A stretch of DNA of 64,000 nucleotides. It comes from Micromonospora craniellae (GTDB lineage Bacteria; Actinomycetota; Actinomycetes; Mycobacteriales; Micromonosporaceae). Where the stretch lies: the NCBI RefSeq assembly GCF_014764405.1, contig NZ_CP061725.1, forward strand, positions 4,030,001 through 4,094,000, in the 5' to 3' direction. Below the pieces are notes generated by a model. That model saw only the letters and a list, made by a program, of their open reading frames with translations. It was not told the DNA's origin and did no database searches. Below are positions 39,431-47,898 of the stretch, piece by piece (position 1 is the first letter of the stretch; every line of letters begins with the position of its first letter). Both the position numbers and the translations under genes were made by a program.

Positions 39431-40226
39431 GGTCTGAGCGTGCGACGGCGGGCCAGGGAAGCGTCAACTGCCCCTCACGCCACTGACGCGGACGGCGTAG
39501 CACCGGCCAGCCCTGGGCGCGGATCGCGGACACCGCGTGCAGCCAGCGTTGGCGGGGGCCGAACGTGGCGTAGCCGGCGGCGGCCTGCCAGGCGTCGTCG
39601 AGGGCTCGGATCAGGTCGTGGATCGGTTCGCCCGGCACGTTCCGGTGGATCAGCGCCTTGGGCAGCCGTTCGGCCAGCTCGGCCGGACTCTCCAGGGTGG
39701 TCAGCCGGGCGGCCAGAGTCAGCGTACGCGGGCCGCTGGCGTCGAGCAGGATCCAGCCGCCGAGCCGGCCCAACTCGTCACAGGTGCCCTCCACCAGCAA
39801 CCCGCCCGGGGCCAGTCCGGCGCGCATGGTGGCCCAGGCGTCGGCCACCTCGCTCTCGTCGTACTGCCGGAGCACGTTGAAGGCGCGGACCACGGTCGGC
39901 CGGTGCCCGGCCAGCTCGAAACCGCCCCGGGCGAAGGTGAGCCCGGGCGGGTCGGCGGCCGGCTGTGCGGCGGCGACGCGTACCGGATCGATCTCCAGCC
40001 CCACCACCCGCACGTCGGCGCGGACCCGCACGGCCAGCCGGGCGCGCAGCTCCACCGCCGTCACCGGGGTGGCGCCGTAGCCGAGGTCGACCACCAGCGG
40101 ATCCGGCGCGGCCCGCAGCGTGTCCGCGCAGTTCTCCGCCACCCAGTTGTCCACCCGACGGAGCCGGTTGGGATTGGTGGTGCCCCGGGTCACCACGCCG
40201 AGTGGCCGGGACCTCCGCGTCGCCAT
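39426..40226 (-). CDS. Class I SAM-dependent methyltransferase-like protein
   Basis: 266 residues from ATG 40226; a frame open to 40418 runs into the neighbouring SDR and is rejected. The SAM-binding region is LVVDLGYGATPVTAVELRARL, followed by VVGLEIDPVRVAAAQP, as in Rossmann methyltransferases. The rest (for example LVEGTCDELGRLGGWILLDASGPRTLTLA) is conserved in actinobacteria without a known substrate. It is 13 bp after the SDR gene in the same direction. The stop codon comes from palindromic element copy 2. Confidence 0.75.
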   Translation of the reverse strand: MATRRSRPLGVVTRGTTNPNRLRRVDNWVAENCADTLRAAPDPLVVDLGYGATPVTAVELRARLAVRVRADVRVVGLEIDPVRVAAAQPAADPPGLTFARGGFELAGHRPTVVRAFNVLRQYDESEVADAWATMRAGLAPGGLLVEGTCDELGRLGGWILLDASGPRTLTLAARLTTLESPAELAERLPKALIHRNVPGEPIHDLIRALDDAWQAAAGYATFGPRQRWLHAVSAIRAQGWPVLRRPRQWREGQLTLPWPAVARSDL

Positions 40227-40239
40227 CGTGCGAACCGGC

Positions 40240-41004
40240 TCAGCTCGCCCGGTACACCTTGTGCTGCGCGGCCTGCGCGAGCGGACGGACGACCAACCGG
40301 TCCACGTTGACGTGCTGCGGACGGGTCGCGCACCAGGCGATGCAGTCGGCGACATCCTCGGCGACCAGCGGCTCGGCGACACCCGCGTAGACGGACTCCG
40401 CGCGGTCGGCGTCGCCACCGAAGCGGATCAGCGAGAACTCGTCGGTCTTCACCATGCCCGGGTCGATCTCGATCACCCGGACCGGACGACCGCACAACTC
40501 CAGCCGGAGCGTGCCGGCCACGGCGGTCTGCGCGTGCTTGGCCGCGCTGTAGCCGCCCCCGCCCTCGTCCACGGTGAAACCCGCGGTCGACGAGACCACG
40601 ACGATCGTGCCCGCGCCGGAGGACTCCAGTTCGGGCAGCAGCGCCTGGGTCACCCGCAGCGTGCCGAGCACGTTGACGTCGTACATCCACTGCCAGTCAC
40701 CGATCGCGCCGGACTCCACCGGGTCCATCCCGCGCGCCCCACCCGCGTTGTTGACCAGCAGGGTCACCGGCCCGGGCACCTGGCGCGCGGCCCGGGCCAG
40801 GTCGGCCACCGACTCGTCCGAGGTGACGTCGCAGGCCACCGCGGTGGCGGCCCCACCGGCGGCGGCGATCTCCGCGACCAGGTCGGCCAACCGGCCGGTA
40901 CGCCGTGAGGCGACCAGGACGTGGAAGCCCTCGCGGGCCAGCCGGCGGGCGGTGGCCGCGCCGATCCCGCTGGAGGCACCGGTGACGACGGCGACACGAG
41001 TCAT
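40240..41004 (-). CDS. Short-chain dehydrogenase/reductase
   Basis: 254 residues. Classical SDR: VAVVTGASSGIGAATARRL, LVNNAGGARG, catalytic serine in VVVSSTAGF and YSAAKHAQT with tyrosine and lysine. ATG at 41004; the open frame to 41280 is intergenic. It lies between murB and mshA as in mycobacteria, and precedes the methyltransferase-like gene in a two-gene unit. Substrate unknown. Confidence 0.88.
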   Translation of the reverse strand: MTRVAVVTGASSGIGAATARRLAREGFHVLVASRRTGRLADLVAEIAAAGGAATAVACDVTSDESVADLARAARQVPGPVTLLVNNAGGARGMDPVESGAIGDWQWMYDVNVLGTLRVTQALLPELESSGAGTIVVVSSTAGFTVDEGGGGYSAAKHAQTAVAGTLRLELCGRPVRVIEIDPGMVKTDEFSLIRFGGDADRAESVYAGVAEPLVAEDVADCIAWCATRPQHVNVDRLVVRPLAQAAQHKVYRAS

Positions 41005-41186
41005 CCGTCCATTCTCGCCCCTCACACTGCCGCCGTGACCGGCACCCTGGTGATGAGGTCGGTCACGCCGGGGCACCTGGACGACGTATTTCCGGCCACC
41101 GATCGGGAAGATGACATCCGGCGTGGAGGTTGACGCAGGAGCGCCGGTCGTGCGTGACGGCATCAACCGGAGCAAAGGGAGCGGAC

Positions 41187-42539
41187 GTGGCGGAAATGCA
41201 CACCGGTGTAGGACGTCAGCGCGGTGCTCTGCCGTGGCCCCGCCCCCGGCGGATCGCGACGCTCTCGGTGCACACCTCACCCCTGCACCAACCGGGCACC
41301 GGCGACGCGGGCGGCATGAACGTCTACATCCTGGAGGTCGCCCGGCGGCTCGCCGAGGCGGACGTGGCGGTCGAGATCTTCACCCGCGCCACCTCCGGTG
41401 ACCTGCCCCCGGTGGTGGACGTCGCCCCCGGCGTTCAGGTACGGCACGTGATGGCCGGCCCGCTGGAGGGACTGACCAAGGAAGAACTGCCCGGCCAGCT
41501 CTGCGCCTTCACCGCCGGAGTGCTACGCGCCGAGGCGGCCCGCCCACCGGGCCACTACGACCTGATCCACTCCCACTACTGGCTCTCCGGCCAGGTCGGC
41601 TGGCTGGCCAAGGACCGCTGGGGCGTTCCGCTGGTGCACACCGCGCACACCCTGGCCAAGGTGAAGAACGTACGGCTCGCCGCCGGTGACCGGCCGGAAC
41701 CCAAGGCCCGGGTGATCGGTGAGGAGCAGGTGATCGCCGAGGCCGACCGGCTGGTGGCGAACACCCAGGTCGAGGCACGGGACCTGATCGACCGGTACGA
41801 CGCCGACCCGGCCCGGGTCGCGGTGGTCGAACCCGGCGTGGACCTCGACCGGTTCCGCCCCGTGACCGGCGACCGGCAGGCCGCCACCGTCGCCGCCCGT
41901 ACCCGGCTCGGCCTGCCCGTTCGAGGTCACCTGGTCGCCTTCGTCGGCCGGATCCAGCCGCTGAAGGCCCCGGACGTGCTGATCCGGGCGATCGCGGCGC
42001 TGCGTGACCGGGACCCGGCCCTGGCCGAGGAGGTGGCAGTGGTGATCTGCGGCGGTCCCAGCGGCAGCGGACTGGACCGGCCCACCGCGCTCATCGAACT
42101 GGCCGCCACGCTCGGCGTCACCGACCGGGTGCACTTCCTGCCACCGCGCACCGGCGCCGAGCTGCCCCTGCTCTACCAGGCGGCCGATCTGGTCGCGGTG
42201 CCGTCGTACAACGAGAGCTTCGGGCTGGTCGCGTTGGAGGCCCAGGCGTGCGGTACGCCCGTCGTGGCCGCCGCCGTCGGCGGCCTGGTCACCGCCGTAC
42301 GCGACCAGGTCAGCGGCGTACTGGTCGAGGGCCACGACCCCGTCGACTGGGCGCGTACGCTCGGTCGCCTGCTGCCCGACCGGGCCCGCCGGGCCGAGCT
42401 GTCCGTGGCGGCGGCCCGACACGCCCGCAACTTCTCCTGGCACCGCACCGCCGCCAGCCTGCTGACTGTCTACGGCGAGGCGATCGCCGCCCACCGCGCC
42501 CGCCTCACCGCCGAACTGACCGCCTCCCGATCCTGGTAG
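41187..42539 (+). CDS. mshA: D-inositol-3-phosphate glycosyltransferase (mycothiol synthesis)
   Basis: 450 residues, GT4 fold. It transfers GlcNAc to inositol 3-phosphate, the first step of mycothiol. MshA hallmarks: TLSVHTSPLHQPGTGDAGGM at the N-terminus, the sugar-nucleotide domain with FVGRIQPLKAPDVLI, and VPSYNESFGLVALEAQACGTPVVAA. The GTG at 41187 follows AAAGGGAG by 6 nt; ATG 41196 and an open frame to 41130 are alternatives. Next to a YbjN gene and near gpmA as in mycobacteria. Confidence 0.95.
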   Translation: MAEMHTGVGRQRGALPWPRPRRIATLSVHTSPLHQPGTGDAGGMNVYILEVARRLAEADVAVEIFTRATSGDLPPVVDVAPGVQVRHVMAGPLEGLTKEELPGQLCAFTAGVLRAEAARPPGHYDLIHSHYWLSGQVGWLAKDRWGVPLVHTAHTLAKVKNVRLAAGDRPEPKARVIGEEQVIAEADRLVANTQVEARDLIDRYDADPARVAVVEPGVDLDRFRPVTGDRQAATVAARTRLGLPVRGHLVAFVGRIQPLKAPDVLIRAIAALRDRDPALAEEVAVVICGGPSGSGLDRPTALIELAATLGVTDRVHFLPPRTGAELPLLYQAADLVAVPSYNESFGLVALEAQACGTPVVAAAVGGLVTAVRDQVSGVLVEGHDPVDWARTLGRLLPDRARRAELSVAAARHARNFSWHRTAASLLTVYGEAIAAHRARLTAELTASRSW

Positions 42540-42565
42540 CGGTGTGCCCGTACGTAGGGGTGTCG

Positions 42566-42621
42566 TGTAAGGAAGGGTCCCCTGCTAACGCCTCGTGTAT
42601 AGGAAGGGTCCCTTCCTAACA
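42566..42621. repeat. Palindromic intergenic element, copy 3 (inverted, variant right end)
   Basis: Reads AAGGAAGGGTCCCCTGCTA at the left, then AACGCCTCGTGTAT, the reverse complement of the loop of copy 1, then AGGAAGGGTCCCTTCCTAAC at the right. The right half forms its own small palindrome. It lies between mshA and the YbjN gene (same strand) and may end the mshA transcript. Confidence 0.87.
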
Positions 42622-42669
42622 CCGCAGCCCAGCCGCCGAGCGCACGCAGCCGGCCGTAGAGTTGATCCG

Positions 42670-43206
42670 ATGAGTGACCTTGGGGCCCTGATCGAGTCGG
42701 TCTGCGCCGAGCGGGAGCTGGACTGGGAGTCAACCGGCCCGGGGGCGTACGCGGTGACCCTCCCCGGCACCCACAAGCTCAAGACGATCTGCAACCTGAT
42801 CGTCGGCGAGCACGCGCTGCGGGTCGAGGCGTTCGTGATGCGCCAGCCGGACGAGCGGCGCGAGGAGCTGTGGGCCTGGCTGTTGCAGCGCAACGCCCGG
42901 ATGTACGCGGTGTCGTTCTCCGTCGACGCGGTCGGCGACGTCTATCTGACCGGCCGGGTGAATCCCGCCGGGGTCGACGCCGACGAACTCGACCGGCTGC
43001 TCGGGGCGGTCCTCACCTACGCCGACGAGTCGTTCGACACGATGTTGGAGATCGGCTTCGGCAGCTCGATCCGGCGGGAGTGGGAGTGGCGCGTCAAGCG
43101 GGGTGAATCCACCGCGAACCTCGCGGCCTTCGCGCACCTGTTCGAGCCGTCTCCGCAGCAGCAGGGTGAGACGTCGGGCGCCAACGGGGATTCGGATCGT
43201 TCCTGA
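42670..43206 (+). CDS. YbjN domain protein
   Basis: 178 residues from ATG 42670; the frame is open to 42595 but that lies in the palindromic element. It resembles type-III secretion chaperone-like YbjN proteins: LKTICNLIVGEHALRVEAFVMRQP, then NARMYAVSFSVDAVGDVYLTG, DRLLGAVLTYADESFDTML. In mycobacteria the equivalent gene also follows mshA. Role unknown. Confidence 0.88.
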   Translation: MSDLGALIESVCAERELDWESTGPGAYAVTLPGTHKLKTICNLIVGEHALRVEAFVMRQPDERREELWAWLLQRNARMYAVSFSVDAVGDVYLTGRVNPAGVDADELDRLLGAVLTYADESFDTMLEIGFGSSIRREWEWRVKRGESTANLAAFAHLFEPSPQQQGETSGANGDSDRS

Positions 43207-43211
43207 CGGGT

Positions 43212-43238
43212 AAGCCGCCGCACCGCGCGGTGCGGCTT
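43212..43238. terminator. Hairpin after the YbjN gene
   Basis: AAGCCG and CGGCTT enclose the perfect 18-bp palindrome CCGCACCGCGCGGTGCGG (43218-43235). It starts 6 bp after the YbjN stop. Rho-independent-like, with only a short T run after it. Confidence 0.72.
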
Positions 43239-43284
43239 CGGGACCCGCCGCGCCGAGACCGAGTGTCGAGGAGCGTGAGCGTCC

Positions 43285-44358
43285 ATGGCTCAGCGAAGCA
43301 GCTCGGGTCGCGGCGGGACCGCGACCAGCACCACACGACGGAGCGGCAGCATCGCCCGGATGTCGGAGTCGGAGATCTCGCAGATGCGGGCGGACGACAT
43401 CCGGGGCCAGCTGCGGCGGTACGGCGTCTCGGGCATCTCCGCCCTGCGCAAGCCGGAACTGGTGAAGACGCTGGCAAGGACCCTGCGGTCGGGTGGCGCC
43501 GCGCGTCGCAGCAGCGGCCCCGCCGGTCGGGCCAAGGCCACGAAGGCGTCCGGAACGCGGCGAGCCGCGTCGGCGCGGACCGCTCCGGGGCGGGCGAAGG
43601 CAACGCCCGCGAAGCGCGCGGCACCGGCCCGGAAGGCGACGACCGCCGCCACCCGCAAGTCGACCGCCGCCCGCAAGACCACCACTGCGGCTCGCAAGAC
43701 CATCCCGGCCCGGAAGAGCGCCACCACTGCGGCCCGGAAGACGACCACTGCGGCTCGCAAGACCACTACAGCTCGCAAGACCACCACTGCGGCCGGGAAG
43801 ACGACCACGGCCCGGAAGACCACGTCGGGTCCGGCCCGGAAGGCGACCGGCGCGGCGCGCAAGACGACTCCGGCCCGTACGACGGCCCCGGCCCGCAAGA
43901 CCACGACGGCGCGCAAGACGACGACGGCTCGTAAGACCACGTCGGGTCGGGGCGGGGTGGCGAAGGCGGCGCCGTCGCGGGGCGGTGCGGTGCGTACCGG
44001 TAGGGCGACCGCGCGGTCGACCCGGTCGTCGCAGGTCATCGCCTCGCTTCAGGATCGGCCGGAGCGTCCCGGTCGCAGCCTGGTCACCACCAACCACGAC
44101 GTGATCCAGCGGTGGGCCCGGGCACGGGGTGCGAAGCCGGCGACGATCAGCGGCACCGAGCGGGACGGCCGGGCCGGCGTGCTGACGTTCAACATCCCGG
44201 GTTACCGGGAGAGCAGCCGGATCCGCGAGATCACCTGGGAGGAGTGGTTCCACACCTTCGATCTGCGGCGGTTGAACCTGATCTTCCAGGAGCAGATGCG
44301 GGACGGCCGGCAGAGCAACTTCTTCCGCACGGAGTCACCCGATCGGGAGGACGGCTGA
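43285..44358 (+). CDS. Histone H1-like Lys/Ala/Thr-repeat protein with SAP-like N-terminus
   Basis: 357 residues in three parts. The first (about 25-75) has EISQMRADDIRGQLRRYGV followed by SALRKPELVKTLAR, a helix pair resembling SAP/Rho-N DNA-binding motifs. The middle (about 75-245) is low complexity with many ARKTT/AARKT units, like the H1-type tails of actinobacterial HupB/Lsr2-associated proteins. The third (about 260-350) is a folded domain with HDVIQRWARARGAKPATISG and EITWEEWFHTFDLRRLNLIFQE. It is strongly basic in the middle and probably a nucleoid-associated DNA-binding protein. A GAGGAG site precedes the ATG. Repeat number is likely variable between strains. Confidence 0.82.
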   Translation: MAQRSSSGRGGTATSTTRRSGSIARMSESEISQMRADDIRGQLRRYGVSGISALRKPELVKTLARTLRSGGAARRSSGPAGRAKATKASGTRRAASARTAPGRAKATPAKRAAPARKATTAATRKSTAARKTTTAARKTIPARKSATTAARKTTTAARKTTTARKTTTAAGKTTTARKTTSGPARKATGAARKTTPARTTAPARKTTTARKTTTARKTTSGRGGVAKAAPSRGGAVRTGRATARSTRSSQVIASLQDRPERPGRSLVTTNHDVIQRWARARGAKPATISGTERDGRAGVLTFNIPGYRESSRIREITWEEWFHTFDLRRLNLIFQEQMRDGRQSNFFRTESPDREDG

Positions 44359-44734
44359 GGTTTGCGGGAATTGCCGACGGGTACCCGCTGTTGGCGCCAA
44401 GTAGGGGCAAACGCGCAGCTCCGGGGACTGGAACCGCGTGTTGTGACGGGTAAGACAGCCGTTCGGGTTGAATAGCCCCCGCTGGCCGAACTAACTTTAT
44501 TGCACCGCGCCACGCTCGGAACCGTTCGGGGGAGCGGCGGATCGATCAGGTCCGTGCACCGAGTGGGGTGTCGGGGGACGGGTGGATCAACACCGTTGGG
44601 GGACGGTGCCCCACCTGTTTGGACCGGCGGCGCGAGCGGGCGTCGCTTACGGGGGTGAGTGCCGCCCGCCGCCGCCGGTCGTACGACGCGAGTGCCCGGT
44701 ACGCCCCGCGTACCGGGCACCACGCGTATCAGGA
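44359..44734. other. 376-bp convergent intergenic region
   Basis: Between the histone-like gene (plus) and the MFS gene (minus). The MFS-side terminator hairpin is at 44692-44720. The part 44440-44510 is less GC-rich, with a TTGAATAG and a TAACTTTATTG stretch that could hold a promoter or small RNA, but no RNA family or convincing ORF was recognised. Confidence 0.4.
44692..44720 (-). terminator. Terminator hairpin of the MFS gene
   Basis: Perfect 12-bp arms (GTGCCCGGTACG at 44692-44703 and its complement at 44709-44720) around a 5-nt loop, 14 bp past the MFS stop on the minus strand. Confidence 0.82.
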
Positions 44735-46042
44735 TCAGCTCCGGGTGGTCGCCACCGGCTCGGCCGCCTGCGGTGCCGCCGGCTGCGGTGCGGTCGACTG
44801 GATCGTCACCACGGGGGCGGCGCCGGCGGTACGCAGCGCCAGCGCGCGCCGCTCCCGGGCCGGCCCGGAGACCAGGTGACCCACCGCCATCACCGCGCCG
44901 ATGGCGGCGCAGCCCAGCCAGAGGGCCGCGTTGCCGGCCTGCTCCCGGACCAAGCCGCCGAGGATCGGCGCGATCGCCCCGGCGAGCTGCCAGGAGAGCG
45001 AGAAGACGCCCTGGTAGCGGCCACGGAGTTCACCGGGGGAGAGTTCGGCGATGAGGGTGGCGTTGGACGGCGAGTTGAGCATCTCGCCCAGCGTCCAGAT
45101 CAGCACGGTGAGCCCGAAGAACCACGCCACGTCGGCGAACGCGGTGAGTCCGAAGCCGACGCCCATCACCACCGCCGACAGGGCGAGCACGTGCGAGCGG
45201 TTGCGGCCCCGGATCAGCCTGGGGACGAAGAGTTGGCCGGCGACGATGAGGACCCCGTTGAGCGCGATCACCGAGCCGTACGTGGCGGGGCTCAGGCCCG
45301 AGTCGGCCATCGCGATGGGCAGCATCGAGATGTGCTGGAGGAAGACCAGCGCGCCGAGCAGGTTCAGTGTCACGAAGCCCAGGTACACCCGGTCGGTCAG
45401 GATGGTGCGCAGCGCGCCGGTGGGCTTGCCGTCCCGGGGTATGCCGACGGTGACGGTGCGCGTCTCCTTAACCCGGATGAAGATGATCAATGCGGTGACC
45501 AGTGTGGTCGACGCGTTGACCACGAACAGCAGCAGGTAACCGGCCTGGGCGGCGAAGCCGGCCAGCACCGCCGCGCAGGCGAAGCCGAGGTTGATCGCCC
45601 AGTAGTTGAGCGAGAAGGCACGTAACCGGTCCCGCTCCGGCACGACGTCGATCATCATGGCGCCGAACGCCGGCCGGGCCGCCTCGGCGAAGAGGCCGAG
45701 CAGCAGCGCGCCCGCCGCGATGGTCCACAGGTCCCGGGCGAAGCCGAGGGCGAGCATCATGGTCGCCGCGCCGAGGTGGGCGGTGAGCAGGGTGGGTCGC
45801 CGTCCCCAGCGGTCGGTCAGCGTACCGCCGGCGGTGGTGCCGACCGCGCCGCCGACGCCCCACGCGCCGATCACCAGGCCCGCCTGGGAGGCCGAGAAGC
45901 CGCGTTCCTGGGTCAGGTAGATGGCCAGGAACACGAGGACGAACGAGCCGAGACGGTTGATCAGGGTCCCGGTCCAGAGGTACCAGAACGTCCTGGGTAG
46001 TCCTCCTGTGGTGTCCCGGAACCAGCCCCGTATCGCGCGCAC
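44735..46042 (-). CDS. MFS transporter (drug-efflux type)
   Basis: 435 residues with about 12 hydrophobic helices. The family A motif between helices 2 and 3 is GGTLTDRWGRRPTLL, and a second GRYQGVFSLSWQ segment occurs in the C-half. The GTG at 46042 has a GGGGAGG site at good distance; the in-frame ATG at 46096 is alternative. Closest in feel to multidrug or sugar-efflux MFS pumps; substrate unknown. Monocistronic, ended by a strong hairpin. Confidence 0.87.
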   Translation of the reverse strand: MRAIRGWFRDTTGGLPRTFWYLWTGTLINRLGSFVLVFLAIYLTQERGFSASQAGLVIGAWGVGGAVGTTAGGTLTDRWGRRPTLLTAHLGAATMMLALGFARDLWTIAAGALLLGLFAEAARPAFGAMMIDVVPERDRLRAFSLNYWAINLGFACAAVLAGFAAQAGYLLLFVVNASTTLVTALIIFIRVKETRTVTVGIPRDGKPTGALRTILTDRVYLGFVTLNLLGALVFLQHISMLPIAMADSGLSPATYGSVIALNGVLIVAGQLFVPRLIRGRNRSHVLALSAVVMGVGFGLTAFADVAWFFGLTVLIWTLGEMLNSPSNATLIAELSPGELRGRYQGVFSLSWQLAGAIAPILGGLVREQAGNAALWLGCAAIGAVMAVGHLVSGPARERRALALRTAGAAPVVTIQSTAPQPAAPQAAEPVATTRS

Positions 46043-46196
46043 CTCGGCGCCCTCCCCGTTTCGGTAATGACCAATGATCGAGATGACCCCTTGCAACTTA
46101 GATGTCGGCCGGAAGCCCGGTCACCCCGTTTTCCACGTGGTGGTCGTCACCACCCTTCCCGCGCGTCCGATCGCGGGTTGCGGCAGGATGATCCGC

Positions 46197-46964
46197 ATGA
46201 CAGCTAGCGAGGGACCCACCGTCGGGACGCTGGTCCTGCTGCGGCACGGCGAAAGCGACTGGAACGCCAAGAACCTCTTCACCGGCTGGGTCGACGTGGA
46301 CCTGACCGCGAAGGGGGAGAACGAGGCGCGCCGCGGCGGCGAGCTGCTGCGTGAGCACGATCTGCTCCCCGACGTGGTGCACACGAGCGTGATGCGCCGC
46401 GCCATCCGTACCGCCGAGCTGGCGTTGAACGCCGCCGACCGGCACTGGATCGCGGTGCGCCGGTCGTGGCGGCTCAACGAGCGGCACTACGGCGCCCTTC
46501 AGGGCAAGAACAAGAAGCAGACCCTGGACGAGTACGGCGAGGAGCAGTTCATGCTCTGGCGCCGCTCGTACGACACCCCGCCGCCGCCGATCGCGGACGA
46601 CGACGAGTGGTCGCAGGTCGGCGACCCGCGGTACGCGCTGCTGCCGACCGAGCTGATGCCGCGTACCGAGTGCCTCAAGGACGTCGTCGACCGGATGCTG
46701 CCGTACTGGTACGACTCGATCGTGCCGGACATCCTGGCCGGCCGGACGGTGCTGGTGGCGGCGCACGGCAACTCGCTGCGGGCGCTGGTCAAGCACCTGG
46801 ACCAGATCAGCGACGAGGCGATCGCCAAGCTGAACATCCCGACCGGGATCCCGCTGCGCTACGACCTGGACCCGCATCTGCGCCCGCAGACGCTGGGCGG
46901 CACCTACCTCGACCCGGAGGCAGCCAAGGCCGCTGCCGCCGCAGTGGCCAACCAGGGTCGCTGA
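46197..46964 (+). CDS. gpmA: 2,3-bisphosphoglycerate-dependent phosphoglycerate mutase
   Basis: 255 residues. Interconverts 3- and 2-phosphoglycerate in glycolysis. The catalytic motif LVLLRHGESDWNAKNLFTGW carries the phosphohistidine; ERHYGALQGKNKKQT and VAAHGNSLRALVKHLD carry the other active-site residues. ATG at 46197 (ATG at 46188 or an open frame to 46074 are alternatives). Alanine-rich C-terminal tail. Sits between the mshA-YbjN group and senX3-regX3 as in mycobacteria. Confidence 0.96.
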   Translation: MTASEGPTVGTLVLLRHGESDWNAKNLFTGWVDVDLTAKGENEARRGGELLREHDLLPDVVHTSVMRRAIRTAELALNAADRHWIAVRRSWRLNERHYGALQGKNKKQTLDEYGEEQFMLWRRSYDTPPPPIADDDEWSQVGDPRYALLPTELMPRTECLKDVVDRMLPYWYDSIVPDILAGRTVLVAAHGNSLRALVKHLDQISDEAIAKLNIPTGIPLRYDLDPHLRPQTLGGTYLDPEAAKAAAAAVANQGR

Positions 46965-46990
46965 CCGCACCCTGCCCGCCGGGCTTGGAT

Positions 46991-47044
46991 GTTAGGAAGG
47001 GTCCCCTGCTATGCACGAGGCGTTAGCAGGGGACCCTTCCTTCG
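46991..47044. repeat. Palindromic intergenic element, copy 4
   Basis: The most regular copy: GGAAGGGTCCCCTGCTA and TAGCAGGGGACCCTTCC are perfect 17-bp arms around a 12-nt loop containing GCACGAGGCG. It lies between convergent gpmA and phoU and would make a strong bidirectional terminator. Confidence 0.92.
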
Positions 47045-47047
47045 GTC

Positions 47048-47698
47048 TCAGGCGGGGGTCACGGGTTCGCCGGTGATCAGGTAGACCACGTGCTCACCGC
47101 TGTTCACCGCGTGGTCGGCGAACCGCTCGTAGAAGCGCCCGAGCAGGGTGGCGTCGATGGCGGTCTCCACGCCGTACGGCCAGTCCTCGCCGAGCAGCAC
47201 CCCGAACAGGCCCTTGTGCAGCTCGTCCATCGCGTCGTCGTCGCTGTCCAGCTCGGCGGCGACGGTGGCGTCGGGGCGCGCCAGTACGGAGGCGATCTTC
47301 TCGGCCATCCGGTCGGCGATGCCGGCCATGTCGGTGAAGACCGGCCGCAGCTCCGCCGGCACGGCCGGCGACGGGTGCCGGCGCAGCGCGGTCTTGGCGA
47401 CGTGGTCGGCCAGGTCGCCCATCCGTTCCAGGTCGGCGGCGACGTGCAGCGCGGTGATCATGGCGCGCAGGTCGGAGGCGACCGGTGCCTGGCGGGCCAG
47501 CAGGTCACAGACCCGCTCCTCCACCTGCCGGTAGAGCGCGTCGATCCCGGCGTCGCCCGCGATCACCGATTCGGCCGCCTGCCGGTCGGCGGTGAGCAGG
47601 GCCCGGGTCGCCTGGCGCAGCGCCGCCCGTACCCCCTCGGCCATCTCCACCAGCATCTGGCTGACCGTGTCGAGATCGGCCCGGAACTCGTCGCGCAT
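47048..47698 (-). CDS. phoU: Phosphate signalling protein PhoU
   Basis: 216 residues from ATG 47698 (open to 47818, but the upstream part overlaps the PHO-box region). Two repeats of the PhoU three-helix bundle: AGIDALYRQVEERVCDLLARQAPVASDLRAMITALHVAADLERMGDLADHVAK in the first and a YERFADHAVNSGEHVVYL end in the second, with the conserved E-RMGDLADH and ERFADHA metal-binding motifs. Negative regulator of the divergent SenX3-RegX3 system through the Pst transporter, in line with mycobacterial gene order. Confidence 0.93.
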   Translation of the reverse strand: MRDEFRADLDTVSQMLVEMAEGVRAALRQATRALLTADRQAAESVIAGDAGIDALYRQVEERVCDLLARQAPVASDLRAMITALHVAADLERMGDLADHVAKTALRRHPSPAVPAELRPVFTDMAGIADRMAEKIASVLARPDATVAAELDSDDDAMDELHKGLFGVLLGEDWPYGVETAIDATLLGRFYERFADHAVNSGEHVVYLITGEPVTPA

Positions 47699-47786
47699 AC
47701 TCACGTCCTGTCGGTCGGCGCCGGCACGTGCCGGCGAAGGTTCGTGCAGGTACGCCGCCCAAGCTAGGAGCACCGGGAGGACCTCC

Positions 47787-47826
47787 AGGTGAACGCCGGT
47801 GAACTGAGCCGGACGCACAGGTGAAC
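47787..47826. promoter_or_regulatory. Putative PHO box between phoU and senX3
   Basis: GGTGAAC occurs at 47788, 47798 and 47820 (GTTCACC on the minus strand). The first two form the 17-bp direct repeat GGTGAACGCCGGTGAAC with 10-nt spacing; the third is 22 nt further on. GTTCACC is the repeat of PhoP boxes in Streptomyces and of RegX3 sites. Autoregulation by the RegX3 protein encoded downstream is likely. The exact spacing differs from the standard 11 nt of a Streptomyces PHO box. Confidence 0.62.
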
Positions 47827-47898
47827 TTTCCCGAAAGTGAGAGTGCTTCGTCCCGTTCCGTACGGTAGCCGGGTTAACAATGACCCTACGATCGCCGG

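Noticed and set aside
43620..43960. Short direct repeats that look like a satellite
   Set aside because: They encode ARKTT units with synonymous variation inside one intact ORF, so they are coding low complexity.
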